Below are positions 1 through 10,356 of a stretch of DNA of 64,000 nucleotides, in pieces. The DNA is taken from positions 171,696,934-171,760,933 of the forward strand of contig JAVMKO010000001.1 of the NCBI GenBank assembly GCA_032164245.1, given 5' to 3'. The translations under genes were made by a program, and so were the position numbers. Under the pieces are notes generated by a model. That model did no database searches, had not been told where the DNA came from, and saw nothing but the letters and a program-made list of their open reading frames with translations. Numbering within the stretch: the first letter of the stretch is position 1; the number at the start of each line of letters is the position of its first letter. This DNA is from Sternotherus odoratus (taxonomy: Eukaryota > Chordata > Testudines > Kinosternidae).

Positions 1-654
1 ACAAAGCAAGCATATCTATCACATTGAGGAGATTTAAACTTCAAGACTCCTTTTATGAAATGGAAAGGGAGGTGGATATTTTTTGCTGTTTTTAAAATGA
101 AATAGGCAGCTAGTATTGTGTTTAAAATTATTATGAAGAACAAGTTTAAGCTTTGTTGTAACGTGTGTTGTTTGCCTGGATTGCTCAAGACCTGAATGCT
201 TGTGGAGGAGGAACTCTTTGAGTTGGCTTCTTAAATCCCTTCATGCTATTTCACATCTGATATTCCTTGATGAAACACAGGAGCCAATATGGGAGGCAAC
301 AAGGGTCAGATGCCACCCCCGTATCAGCACACCCCCGTTTTTTCCATGGCCTCCCCTTTTCCGGCTGTGCCCACCTCTTTTTTTCTACCAGCACCTCTGA
401 TAGGAGCCTTGTTTTAGGCTTAATCAAAAATGATACAAAAGTGAGTTCTTGGAAGAGCAGTGCCGTTTTCATAATGTAATAAAAATACTGTAATGATAAA
501 GAATAATTAATAAATAGAGTGTAATAAGCATGTCATCAAAACAATTTTTATATTTCCCAGATCACTGCTTTTATAATTTTTACTCAGGTAAAGGAGAAAA
601 TCCCTGGAAATATTCCTTTTTAGGACGGGGTTTGCGAGACTTCACATTTTAGTG

Positions 655-695
655 AAGGGGGTTCATGGGTTGATAAAGTTTGGGAACCACTGGTC
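655..695 (+). mobile_element. hAT element terminal relic
   Basis: The stretch ending near 695 reads gtttgggaaccactgg, which is the terminal inverted repeat motif found at one end of many vertebrate hAT (Charlie-like) non-autonomous elements. No partner terminus (the reverse complement, beginning cagtggttcccaaac) is visible upstream, so this is either a lone end or a badly decayed copy. Assignment rests only on this short terminal motif. Confidence 0.35.
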
Positions 696-800
696 TATAG
701 CAATTTTTCCTTCCAATTCAATGGAAACAGGGGCAAACCACAGGCAGCTACATCCAGATTTCCTCAGGCAAAAGAATGACAGTTGCATGTCAAACATAGA

Positions 801-860
801 GGCTTGTGAGGAGTTGGATCCATCCGCTATGGCTTGTGAGGAGTTGGATCCATCTGCTAT
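801..860. repeat. 30-bp tandem duplication
   Basis: Two adjacent 30-bp units (801-830 and 831-860) start with ggcttgtgaggagttggatc and differ at one position (ccgctat versus ctgctat). The near identity indicates a recent local duplication, such as replication slippage. No coding context is evident. Confidence 0.9.
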
Positions 861-1112
861 TTCCTAGCTGGAACTTCAAAATTAGTAACTTTTGGTAAAA
901 GTTGACTCTCTTATGGCAACAACTGTAGGCTCTCTATTGCTGCTCAGCAGTGTTCTGAGTATCTTCTAAAGCTCTTAACAATTATCTGTATCATCTCCAT
1001 GCACAGCAGAGTGCGTAAGGATCAGCCTTTGCATTCCTGCTTTTCATTTTAACTTGTTTTTCCTTTGTAACTCTGGAAAAGCTTTAAAACACCTTGTGCT
1101 AAGTCCTGGGTA

Positions 1113-1237
1113 TAGGGTAACCAGATGTCCCAATTTTATAGGGACAGTCCCAATTTTGAAGTATTTTTTTCTTATATAGGCCCCGACTATTCGCTTCTCC
1201 CGTCATGATTTTTCACGTTTGCTGTGTGGTCACCCTA
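1113..1237 (+). mobile_element. 125-bp hAT-type MITE, copy 1
   Basis: The element begins tagggtaaccagatg and ends tgtggtcacccta, giving imperfect terminal inverted repeats of about 12 bp. It is flanked by near-identical 8-bp sequences, cctgggta (1105-1112) and cctgagta (1238-1245). An 8-bp target duplication is typical of the hAT superfamily. It is too short to code for protein and so is a non-autonomous MITE. A second copy in reverse orientation lies at 19054-19153. Confidence 0.8.
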
Positions 1238-1920
1238 CCTGAGTAAGCCAGAGCAGAGGAGCTGGCCTGATTATTTTTCCACCCATTGGACATGCATAAT
1301 GTCACGGGCACAGAAGGGCAGCAGCTGGGATTCCTGACCAGAAGATGAGAGCAGCCAGGGACATAGAAAGGTAGGACTGCATCATAGCTCTGTGGCCTGC
1401 CTGTGACAGAAGAGTAACTTCCATTCACCCTAGGCCCCACAGAATTCCCACCCTAAAGCCCAGTTTATATGGGCTTTGTACCTCAGGGAGTCCTCTCTTG
1501 TTGTGTTCTATTTTTTTCCTCTGTGCTGTTTATCTTTAATACGGGTGTGTTATGCCAGAACAGACAGAGCTTAAAACTTGACTCATATTAGCAAGAAAGA
1601 ATCCTTGTGTCTCTCCAATGAATTTGTGGCATGTAAACATAAGATCGTTCTGTGTCATCTCTAACCTACGTGGGCCACGCCACTCTGTGGAATGGGACAT
1701 GTCAATCCAAAAGAACTTAGTGTAAGAAGGGCTCAGCTGAAACGGCAGAAAAGACATAAGCTCTCTAAAAAAGGCATCAATGCTTTTCTCTAGATGGGGG
1801 TCCTGTCAATTTCTCTTGACTTGGGTCTTGCCACTGTAACTTCCATGCTTTTTATGCAGCAGTCCATGTATATCAAAAGGCTAACGTACATGCACTTATT
1901 ATTTTATTTATTATTAATCA
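1238..1920. other. Stretch without recognised features
   Basis: No repeat family, RNA gene or convincing coding exon was recognised here. The open frames are short, with no family resemblance that I can see. Confidence 0.5.
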
Positions 1921-1924
1921 TGTT

Positions 1925-2030
1925 TATTACAGTAGTGCCTGAGGACCAAATAAGAATGGGGACCCAGTGTGCTAGGCAAACCCAAAGTAATAGACAGTCC
2001 GTGAATCCAAGAATTTACAATCTAACAGGT
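1925..2030 (-). repeat. Tail fragment of MIR/CORE-like SINE
   Basis: The order of motifs (tttattacagtagtgcc, gacccagtgtgctaggc, tagacagtccgtg, atttacaatctaac) matches the 3-prime tail of the SINE that is nearly complete at 47036-47640 and recurs at 50800-50872 and 52302-52375. All four are read on the minus strand relative to the tRNA-like head. The family name is inferred from MIR-like core motifs in the longer copy. Confidence 0.55.
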
Positions 2031-2059
2031 TATCTACAGAATTGTCTGTTTTGCTGCTG

Positions 2060-3360
2060 ACTGCTTTTTCTGTTATTTAAGTTTAACACCTTCATGCATT
2101 TTTAGGTGTGATTTTTTTTATTATGACCATAATTGCCAAAATGAGGGAAACTGTCTAAAATGGTAGAGCATGGACACTTATGTGGCTGTATGGTGACTGG
2201 CCCAATGGGGCCTGGATGTTGGCTGGACATCTAGGGGCAGTTGTAACACCAATAATAAGGACAGCAGAGCTCTGGGGAACATGGAACAAATAGAAGACTG
2301 GACATTTAATTTAAAGAAATCTATTTTTATTTGACTAAAGTCCACAGATTAATTCCAAAATCCCATCAGAGCATCTTCTATAAAGCTTAACCCTGCAATG
2401 TGCATCTTTCAATACTGCAAGACTTGGGAAGAATGAACTTTTGCCAAGCCAGCCAGTCTGTTACTGAAGAGATTTTTTGCAAGGAGACACCTGATAGAGA
2501 TTATAATCTGCATATTTACAAGTGACTGATTCCGGGTGCCTCCATTTTTGTGTGACTAACTTGCCACTCTTTCAAGGGATCTGACTTTCACCAGTGCTGT
2601 GCAAACTCAGGCTCCCTTAAGTCTTTCATGTGGGGCACCCAAAATCACTAATAACTTTAGGAAATGTCAGTGTACGTATATATACACTCAATAAAATGCA
2701 TGAAATTTATACTGGCAAACAGAAAACAATACAAGAAGAAATAGTGCTGGAAACATTCATATAAAGGCAAACGGATAGATACAGGGCACCATGAGATAGT
2801 CATAAACACCTTATTTTAGTTTTTTAATTATTGCTGCCAAATGGCTGAACTTAAGAGCAGACACATTTTTGTGCCTTCATTCTGTAGCTAAAATGTTGGA
2901 GATGGTTTTTCCTCCATGTCCCTCTACTGCCCTCCCCCACACCTAGACATAATAGCAGATTGCTGTTGTGGCAGAGTTCCCCTCTCTGTGTGGAAGAGTT
3001 TCACAGCTTCTCCTAAAGCTACTGGCAAGTAGATCTATTGGCAGGAGTGCTGTAAGGACCATGTGGTTGGCAATCTTCCACAGATATGTAGTCTGTCACC
3101 TATCTATCCCACCCTAATTTTAGTCAGCATGGGAAGCAGGATTTTAGGAGTTCACACTCTTCTGTTCCGCAGCACTTCACTTGTACAATGTGGCTAGCTA
3201 CAACAAAAATGTATGCCACATTCACCTTCCATATGCACCACATATGGTACAGATACCTGTCACAGCATGTTAAGGTAGGGTCTTTAATTTCACAAACTGT
3301 GCTGAGCAGGGAAAGGACTAGAACTTCAATTTTTTTAAAGCCTATAGTTTAAATGAGTCC
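2060..3360. other. Stretch without recognised features
   Basis: AT-rich, apparently single-copy sequence. It contains TATA-like and poly-A-like words but nothing that can be assigned. No coding frame longer than about 60 codons shows family similarity. Confidence 0.5.
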
Positions 3361-3367
3361 TCACTAA

Positions 3368-4606
3368 GAGTACGTCTACAGTACGAAATTATATCAAATT
3401 TATAGAAGTCAATTTTTCTGAACAGATTGTATACATTTGATTGTGTGTCCCCCCACTAAAGGTGCCAAGTCGGTGGAGTGCATTTACAGGACTGAAGGTA
3501 GCATTGACTCTCAGAGCAGTGCACTGTGGGTGGCTAGCCCCCAGGTCCTGCAGTCTCCGCCGCCCATTGGAATTCAGGGTTTAGCTCCCAGTGCATGATG
3601 GGGCAAAAACATTCTCACGGGTTTTCCTGGACACATCTTGTCATTCACCCCTCCCTTCATGCAAGGTATGGCAGACAATCGTTTCACACCATATCACGGC
3701 AAGCATGGAGCCCACTCAGCTCACCGCTGCAGTTGTGACCATTGTAAATACCTCTCGCATTATCCAGCAGTATTTGCAGAGCCTGTCAAAGTGGCTGAGG
3801 AAGCGACGACTGCGCAATCACGATAGTGATGAGGACATGGACACAGACGTTCTTAGAAGAAAGCCCATGTGGCGATTGGGACAGCATGGTGACGTTGGGC
3901 CAGGTTCATGCCATGGAAAGCTGATTCTGGGCGCAGGAAACAAGCACAGACTGGTGGGACCGCATAGTGTTGCAGGTCTGGGATGATTCCCAGTGGCTGT
4001 GAAACTGTTGCACACGTAGGGCCACTTTCATGGAACTTTGCGACTTGCTGTCCCCTGCCCTGAAGTGCAAAGACACCAAAATGAGAGCAGCCCTCACAGT
4101 TGAGAAGCGAGTGGCCATAGCCCTGTGGAAGCTTGCAATGCCCCACAGCTACCGGTCAGTCAGGAATCAGTTTGGAGTGGGCAAATCTACTGTGGGGGCT
4201 GCTGTGCTGCAAGTAGCCAGGGCAATCATTGACCAGCTGCTATCAAGGGTAGTGACTCTGGGAAATATGCTGATCATTGTGGATGGCTTTAATGCGCTGG
4301 GGTTCCCTAACTGCGGTGGGGTAATAGAGGGAACGCATATCCCTATCTTGGCACCGGAATGGCAAATATGTAAACTGCAAGAGGTACTTTTCCATGGTGC
4401 TGCAAGCACTGGTGGATCACAAGGGACGTTTCACCAGCTGCGATGTCAATTTTAGCACTACTCGCCTTGCCGAGATGGAGTACAGAAACCGGCTTTAAGA
4501 GCCCTTTAAATCAACACAACCAGGTTGGTCGTGTGGACGGAATCAATTTTAATTCGAATTAACTCAGCTAATTCTGAAATAATCACGTACTGTAGACCAG
4601 ACCTCA
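3368..4606 (+). mobile_element. Harbinger (PIF) transposon, copy 1, internally deleted
   Basis: The left end carries gtctacagtacgaaattat and the right end, reverse-complemented, carries gtctacagtacgtgattat. These are matching terminal inverted repeats of the type seen in reptile Harbinger elements. The interior encodes a PIF/Harbinger transposase remnant on the plus strand (3591-4455). At about 1.24 kb it is shorter than copy 2 (about 6.4 kb) and lacks the opposite-strand Myb-type gene, so it is a deletion derivative. A 3-bp target duplication could not be confirmed. Confidence 0.75.
4030..4455 (+). pseudogene. Harbinger transposase remnant
   Basis: This encodes the middle of a PIF/Harbinger DDE transposase, the nuclease that cuts and pastes the element. 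The visible segments are a helical region with the words LTVEKRVAIALWKLA, then NQFGVGKSTVG, then GFPNCGGVIEGTHIPI. In this family the last motif normally reads DGTH and supplies the first catalytic aspartate; here the residue is Glu. The protein frame is lost just after PEWQ: the next frame continues with the expected RYFSMVLQALVDHKGRF at about 4378-4435, so one frameshift separates the two halves. An N-terminal portion with an acidic DEDMDTD motif lies upstream at about 3704-3850 in another frame. It is non-functional, and the shift and substitution look like neutral decay. Confidence 0.8.
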
Positions 4607-4839
4607 GACCACAAAGTAAATGCTTTGAAGGATGATCGATGCATCCAGAAATACTATTTTGAGAAGGTAGGTTATCTGAAAGTTGAGCTATTTTCTGAGA
4701 TTCTGGAATGTAAGAGACTGAACCAAAACCTGACTTTGGCAGGTTTGGAATAGGCTCTAAAGCCTAGATTATTATTTTTAGAGGTATTTAAGAGTTGCTC
4801 CATTCAACATTGCAAGGCCTCAATTCCATTTTCCAAAGT

Positions 4840-5325
4840 TACATAGGGCTAGAGCCACAAAGGGCCTTAGGCACTTAACTCTAGGAAATGATTCATTGCT
4901 TTGAATCCTGAGTGAAGATAGGCATCTCCCTATGACCCAGCTAGGTACCTAACTACCTTTCTAAGGGGCTGGACTCTTGGCCCTATCTCTGACATTTCCC
5001 ACCCACCTCTTGGCTGGTTTAGGCTGTTTCCCACACCGCTTGCTGGTTCTGTAAATCCCTTTCTTAGATGCCCGACTCTCCCTGTGGATTGTATAGGGAG
5101 CCTGGGCACCTGACTCAAGGCTGTATATTATACTGAGTAGCAGAGCACCTAACATTAGGTGTTGCAGTGCAAGTCCCTTTGTGGGTTTAGCTTCTAGGAG
5201 CCTCAGTTTCACTGAAAGTCAATTAGATTTAGGCTCTTCACTGCCGGAGTCTCTTCTGAAAATGGTTCTTAAGTCTTGCAATGCAGAGGAGCGATGCCTA
5301 AATACCTTCTAAAAATCTGGCCATC
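4840..5325. repeat. Diverged dispersed repeat with page-style motifs
   Basis: Phrases such as gagccacaaagggcctta, gcctaaataccttct and aaaatctggcc recur elsewhere in the window (9061-10250, 31926-32117, 57255-57300). They suggest an old dispersed foldback-type repeat. Boundaries and class are unclear. Confidence 0.35.
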
Positions 5326-5329
5326 AATG

Positions 5330-6600
5330 TATCCATGTATAAGTTTACCTCTATAATAAACAACTATTCTATTATCTCACAATATGCCAGAGTAATGGAA
5401 CATGAGGGCCTATTTGAGCTGGTATTTTACTATTACGACTGCTAACAAGACTTCTTCTTAAAATAACAGTATTTAGTCCTTTTGCTTCCAAAGATGACTT
5501 TCAAATGGCAAAATTAATGTAAACTACTGCAGTGACATCTGCCTGATTCTGTAGACAACATAGTTGTCCCCGAGGTGTGAGCTACCCTAATTTATCTGAA
5601 TGGGCTGTTAACCCTGAAACCTAAATATGATCATTTAAATATTAATCTGTTACTATTGACCAAAGCATAAAAATCATGATCATGTTATGAATACCTGCAC
5701 AGTCTCCAGGGAGTGGAATTTCATTCTGGTATTCTCAACAGGCAGAGCATGGTCGAGCACCACCACTTTCTGCCCCCTTACTCCACCCTCAAGCTAAACC
5801 CGGTTGTAGGGAACTATAACTTGACACCTCACTCCGTTTTCACAGATGCTGCATGCTGAGCCTCACTTTATCTTACTGTGAAATTAAAGGAAAGCATAAA
5901 CAAAAAATGATTTTTGATACCAGACTTTTCTAATAAGTTTGAAGCAATTAATGGACCCTAGGTATCCATAGCAACTACAAATTAGTGAAATGAGGAAACT
6001 TTCCAGTACTAGAATCTCCTTGCCATCCATGGGGCCCTCCCCCTTTAATGATGTCAAGGAAGGATGCATTCTAGGATTGTCTGAGTGAATTTTGGAGAAG
6101 AAAATAAGCTTAAAACATACTTCTGTGCTCAGCACCATAATGCAAACATTCAGCACCTGCCTATGTATTTACCTCAATTTCAGTTTAGTTTTGCAATTTA
6201 TCTTTAACATGAAAGCTATAGTATGCACCTAGCATCCATGCAAAATGTTTTTTTCCTAGTAAAAATATGTTTTTGAAAGGTTACCATTATCACTTATCTA
6301 GCTCCTTCGGTGCACAGGGCTCTATAAACTAGGGGCTAGATCGAAGGGTCATTGAAGACTATGAAAAGACTCCCACTGATTTCAACAGGCTACATCCTAG
6401 TGTGAATTTTACAATTGACTTCCATGGGACCAACTTCCACAAGACCAGGATTTTCTCCCAGATGAATTGTTACAAACTAATAAAAAACCTTGTAGGCCCA
6501 GGGGATGAGAGAGTACAATCCACTATGGTACCATAACAAACTCAACCTGTTGGATGACCACTGTAGTCGATGACTCCTCAGTGACTGGTTGGTTACCCAA
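5330..6600. other. Stretch without recognised genes
   Basis: No coding or RNA gene is seen. The part around 6330-6480 contains the old dispersed phrases ctagatcgaagggtca, actgatttcaacaggct and ttgacttccatgggac. These resemble the gaagtcaatgg-type ancient repeat found many times in this window. Confidence 0.4.
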
Positions 6601-6655
6601 TGCCAGTCTCTAAGGACTGGTCTCCACTAGTGGGGGAGATCGACTGTAGATATGC

Positions 6656-6688
6656 AATTTCAGCTACGTTAATAACGTAGCTGAAATT
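6656..6688. repeat. Perfect 33-bp palindrome
   Basis: Two 16-nt arms (6656-6671 and 6673-6688, aatttcagctacgtta and its exact complement) are separated by one A. This is the central foldback of the Harbinger-type MITE. The homologous part of the 25-kb copy (about 25050-25070) has a shorter match. Confidence 0.9.
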
Positions 6689-6845
6689 GGCGTCTCTACA
6701 GCCGACTTACCTGCCGTCCTCACGGCGGCGGCGGGCAGCGGCACAGTCCCCCATCGACTCCAGCTTGCGCCTTTTGATGAGCTGGACTTCCAGAGTCAAC
6801 GGGGGGAGCCGCTGGCGATCTATTTATCACGTCTTGATGAGACGC

Positions 6846-7936
6846 TGTAAGAGGGGGTACCCCAGCCTTTATGCTCCTGAGTACAAAGGCTGGGCCTCTT
6901 ATATGCCAGACCAACAAGTCCTTCCCACACCCCACTTTGCCAGTTGGGGTTTTTGGGGTTACCAATCACTGCCACCAATCGAGTATACTTCCAAAACCTT
7001 GGAGGGGGCCCCGATCTTCCCCACCCCAACTTTGTCCCCCTCCCTGGATTTCAAAGTCAGACACCTGAAGGCTGCTTTCCTACACCCTCTGTCTCTCTCT
7101 CTACCTGAGAGACAGACACCTGGAGACTGCTTCCTCCCTTAACCCTGTCTCTCTCTACCTGAGAGACAGACAGCTGGAGACTGCTTCCTCCCTTAACCTT
7201 GTCTGTCTCTACCTGAGAGACAGACACCTGGAGACTGCTGCCCTTCACCCTCCCCGGCTGAAGGCATACTTCCCTCACCCCTGTCTCTCTCCACCTGAGA
7301 GACAGACACCTGGAGACTGCTTCCTCCCTCCCCCGTCTAACCTGACAGTAAGGAGAGACAGTCTCCACACTCCAGCTAGGCCCCTAGCTGCCCTGGTTCC
7401 TATTCCCTTCCCTTCCCCCTTCGCAACTGGAAGCAGAGAAAAACCCTAAGGGAAATAAACCAGACGGTTTTATAACTAGAAAATTTAATAAAGAAAAAGT
7501 TAAGGCAGAGATACAGACACTTTACATTTGGGGTTTCCCACTTTCTTCTGAAAAGAACACCCCAAAAGGCACGGCTTAATAGAAGAATCAAATGGTAATA
7601 CTCACATTAGCTAAGTAGAAGTATCAGAAAAAGGTAGAGCCATCTTTATAGCCAAAGATGGTCTAGAACCCTTGCCAGCTACCTTGGCAAGCCTCCTGCC
7701 TCATGTGCAGCCAAGATGGAACACACCTGGCCTGGCCTCCTCCCTGGAGACCAGCCAAGATGGAACTGCTCTGGCCCTTGCCTCCCTTCTTCCTGGGCTG
7801 GAGGCTCCTCCCTTCCTCATGGCAGAGAAACTCCCACATCACCTGTCTCAGACAACATAGCCCCCACCCAGGCAAGGCACACTGTATTAGATAAAATAGC
7901 CCCCACCCAGGCAAGGCACCCTCCATACTTATGACA
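6846..7936 (-). mobile_element. Solo LTR-like element (antisense)
   Basis: Read on the minus strand it begins TGTCATAAGTATGG at 7936 and ends CCCCCTCTTACA at 6846, so it has the TG...CA ends of retroviral or retrotransposon LTRs. A TATA-like box (gctataaagatgg, minus strand, about 7645-7660) lies downstream of a GC-richer U3-like part. Direct repeats occur in U3 (24-bp units at 7857-7880 and 7896-7919) and near the 3-prime end (minisatellite at about 7060-7335). There is no gag, pol or env sequence. It interrupts the MITE at 6614-7983. A clean 4-6-bp target duplication is not visible (gacgc versus gatcc). Confidence 0.65.
7060..7335. repeat. Minisatellite of about 54 bp, four to five units
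   Basis: The unit contains ctacctgagagacagacacc followed by tggagactgcttcctccctt. It occurs at about 7060-7140, 7141-7195, 7196-7240 and 7280-7335 with small changes, and one unit is broken by other sequence. Each unit contains a small gtctctc/gagagac hairpin. It lies in the 3-prime half of the LTR at 6846-7936. Confidence 0.85.
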
Positions 7937-7989
7937 GATCCTATGAAAGATCGATCCTTCCCTGCCGTAATGAAAACGAGCCCTTGATA

Positions 7990-9060
7990 GAGATTATTTT
8001 TAAAACTGATATAATCAAATGCATCTGAAGATTTGATATTTTATTTTCTGTTGATATGTACATACTAGGGGATGTATTTGTGTATTTATTTCTCTTCCCC
8101 CTATGTCACTTCACTTGATTTCCTTCTCCCATGTATCTCTCCCCATATTTAACCTCCCATTGCAAACTCACTGAGTCCTTGATCACCTCCAGTATAAGCT
8201 AATATATAGTAGATCCACCTTCCACAGCAATAAGGTGAATCCTATCAGACTGTAATATTGCCAAGATCCAAGGCAACCCAGTGCCAATTGACTCCAGACT
8301 CCATTTTACAAATTTAGTGTCTCTACATGATTAGAGGTGGCCTACACTAAACTGACTGAACTCTCATTGATGAGGAAGAGCCCTTCTTGTTTCCTAGTAT
8401 ACGCATCCTTCCTAAACTTTCCTTTTGTTCGGCTCAGCGGGGAGGGAATGAAGACAACTAAACAATAGTGTTCAACATCCAGTGGAGCACAGTACACTGC
8501 AGAGCGACTCATAAAGCTGAAAATCATCAGCACTGTCCAGAGGTTCTGAGTATTGCACAAGGTCCATGTGAATGTTTTATTACTGAATGTGATGTACATG
8601 GCAAGGGTATATTGAGAAGCTAGAAATATGAAATTTAAGCAAAATGGGGCCGCAGGATTCCTATTCTTTCCCAAAACATTATGGGCTGAGTGTAGCTGTC
8701 TGTATCTTGTGGGTTTATAGCTTTTTTTAAAAAAAAAAAAAAAGGTTTTTGGGTTGGTTTTTTTTAAAAGACAAATATTGAGCTAAAATGGTGGGTCATT
8801 TTCGTCTTTGTTCTTTTAAAGCAGCACTGTGTTCTTTCCAGTGTGTTTCACATGTGTGCAACAGAATGTCAGTGTTTGATCCAAAATATGTTTTATTACT
8901 TGCTTCCTTTTCCTTAGTGTATTAGTTGTTCTGGCAAGCCCCAACTCCCTTTAAAGGCTACCAGAACAAAAGTGCCAGATTCTAATGTTTACTCCAGACA
9001 TGTATACTGTGGTATGCTGGCCTTACCTCTCCACGATGAACATTTGATCTTTGTTTATGA
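7990..9060. other. Stretch without recognised genes
   Basis: Mostly unassigned AT-rich sequence. A 110-codon frame on the minus strand (8342-8674) has hydrophobic segments, but it matches no family I know and may be chance. A homopolymer A/T stretch lies at about 8727-8765. Confidence 0.4.
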
Positions 9061-9467
9061 GTGTTCACAGAGAAGTTAAGGGCAGATCCACAATGGTATT
9101 TAGGTGCCTACCTGCCTCTCTAGGCACCTGAGTCCACCATTTAGGTGTCACTGATCTTCTCAAAACCACCACTCAGCTGCCACTCAACCTGATAGTTTCT
9201 GCTGGCCAAGAGGTGCAAAGTCACCTAAAAGTAGTTGCCACCCCATAGCTAACAAGGTGCTCTGAGCCCTTGCTGCAGCCCCAAAACAGATTTCTCAAAC
9301 TAGACTTTCCCCTGCCTCTCCCAGGGCTGAAAGGGGAGTGGGGGATCTCACAAGGGGCTGCAGACTGGCAAAATAATAATTCAATCAAAATTAAGTTGAC
9401 TCATGGAGGAGTCTGCTTTAAGCGCTATCTTACCAGAACTGCTGCTTCCAAATTATGAGAGGCCCCA

Positions 9468-9503
9468 CCACCACACACACACACACACACACACTCTCAC
9501 ACT
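9468..9503. repeat. (CA)n microsatellite
   Basis: Repeated ca dinucleotides followed by ctctcacac and a T-run. Simple sequence repeat. Confidence 0.9.
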
Positions 9504-9639
9504 TTTTTTTTTTCAGACCACCTGTAATCACTGGCCTATTTCACCTGTTGGGCCTGATCCCACAGGAGCTCTTGGAACATGCCTAATAGCTGCTACAGAA
9601 GACAGCCAGGTTCAAACAAAGCGAGGATTTATTTGTACA

Positions 9640-9769
9640 TGCCTAGTGGTTAGAGCACTCACATGGGGTGTCGGGGATCCAGGTTTGAATCCCCTCTCTG
9701 CCTGACTTGGAGCAGGGGCTTGAACCCAGCTCTCCTACATATCAGGTGAATGCCCTAAGCCTGTGGGGT
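9640..9769. repeat. Head-to-head inverted pair of tRNA-like modules
   Basis: The plus-strand arm (9640-9703) has an A-box-like tagtggttagagcac and a B-box-like ggtttgaatcc (9682-9692). The following arm (9707-9769) is its diverged reverse complement, with a minus-strand B-box-like ggttcaagccc (9716-9726). These boxes are internal promoters for RNA polymerase III in tRNAs and tRNA-derived SINEs. No cloverleaf with acceptor and anticodon stems could be drawn, so this is not a tRNA gene. The inverted arrangement makes the unit a hairpin. Confidence 0.6.
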
Positions 9770-9845
9770 AGATTGCTCTGCCTCTCCTGTTGAAGCTGTT
9801 CCATTTTGTATTTAAATATTCATCGGCCCAGTCAAACTAGCTGCA

Positions 9846-9905
9846 CAGCCCAGTGGTTAGGGCACTTACCTGGCATGTGGGAGAGGCAGGTACAAGTCCT
9901 TTCAC
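9846..9905 (+). repeat. tRNA-like SINE module
   Basis: The phrases cccagtggttagggcact and ggtacaagtcc align with the A-box and B-box regions of the plus-strand arm at 9640-9703. This is another decayed copy of the same module, in the same orientation. Confidence 0.5.
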
Positions 9906-9987
9906 CAATAAACGTTCACTTGTTCAAAATAAAGCAGTTCCAATGGGAGTGCTTGTGAGGGACCCCCAACAGCTACTCAATAACATG

Positions 9988-10042
9988 ATGGCTAGGCCCT
10001 CACCAGAGCTATGAAAGAGCAGGGTTCAAGTCCTCACCACGA
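9988..10042 (+). repeat. tRNA-like SINE module, decayed
   Basis: The phrases atggctaggccctcac and gggttcaagtcctc match the A- and B-box portions of the neighbouring modules. It is more diverged in the first half. It is the fourth such module within 400 bp. Confidence 0.4.
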
Positions 10043-10356
10043 GGAATCCTGAACAGGGCAAAGTGTCTCCCTCTGACCCATCAGTCAGGTGCCTAACAGC
10101 GTAAATAAATAGGAATTAGGTGGGTAAGTAAACTCAAGGGTGGGGCCAAATATAGGTGCTCAGGATCACCCACTCAAGCTGAGGATTTCACTAGGTGGCA
10201 CAGTGCCTGGGGGTTATGTGTTGCAAGCCTAAATACCTTTGTGGACCCGTCACATCCCTTACAGCTGACAAAGATCTATCAGGCAGGCCAGTCTACCTCC
10301 TTGTGCTTGCTCTGTGACTGCCTCCTTTTACAGATCATATTCATACCTGTGTATCA

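Larger units (their letters stand above)
6614..7983 (+). mobile_element. Harbinger-type MITE split by an LTR
   Basis: The left part (6614-6845) begins ggactggtctccactag and matches, motif by motif, the intact 239-bp MITE at 25008-25246: a central palindrome, then cgacttacctgccgtcctc, then ccccatcgactcc. The sequence is interrupted at 6846 by an LTR. It resumes at about 7937-7983, where the minus strand reads aagggctcgttttcattacg, resembling the other terminal repeat. The right boundary is approximate and the TWA target duplication is imperfect (taa versus ttg). Confidence 0.6.
9061..10250. repeat. Complex dispersed repeat with tRNA-like modules
   Basis: This about 1.2-kb block combines repeated phrases (caatggtatttaggtgcct, cctaaatacctttgtgg) with four tRNA-like modules (listed separately) and a CA microsatellite. 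The phrases recur at 4840-5325 and 31926-32117. It looks like a composite of an old foldback repeat with pol III-derived SINE heads. I cannot set exact boundaries. Confidence 0.45.

Noticed and set aside
8342..8674. A 110-codon minus-strand frame with hydrophobic stretches that might be a membrane-protein exon.
   Set aside because: No splice sites or family motifs were recognised; could be chance, so it is only mentioned in the stretch entry.
9640..9710. A possible tRNA gene, from A- and B-box-like words.
   Set aside because: No acceptor, anticodon or T stem set can be built, and the sequence is one arm of an inverted SINE-like pair.
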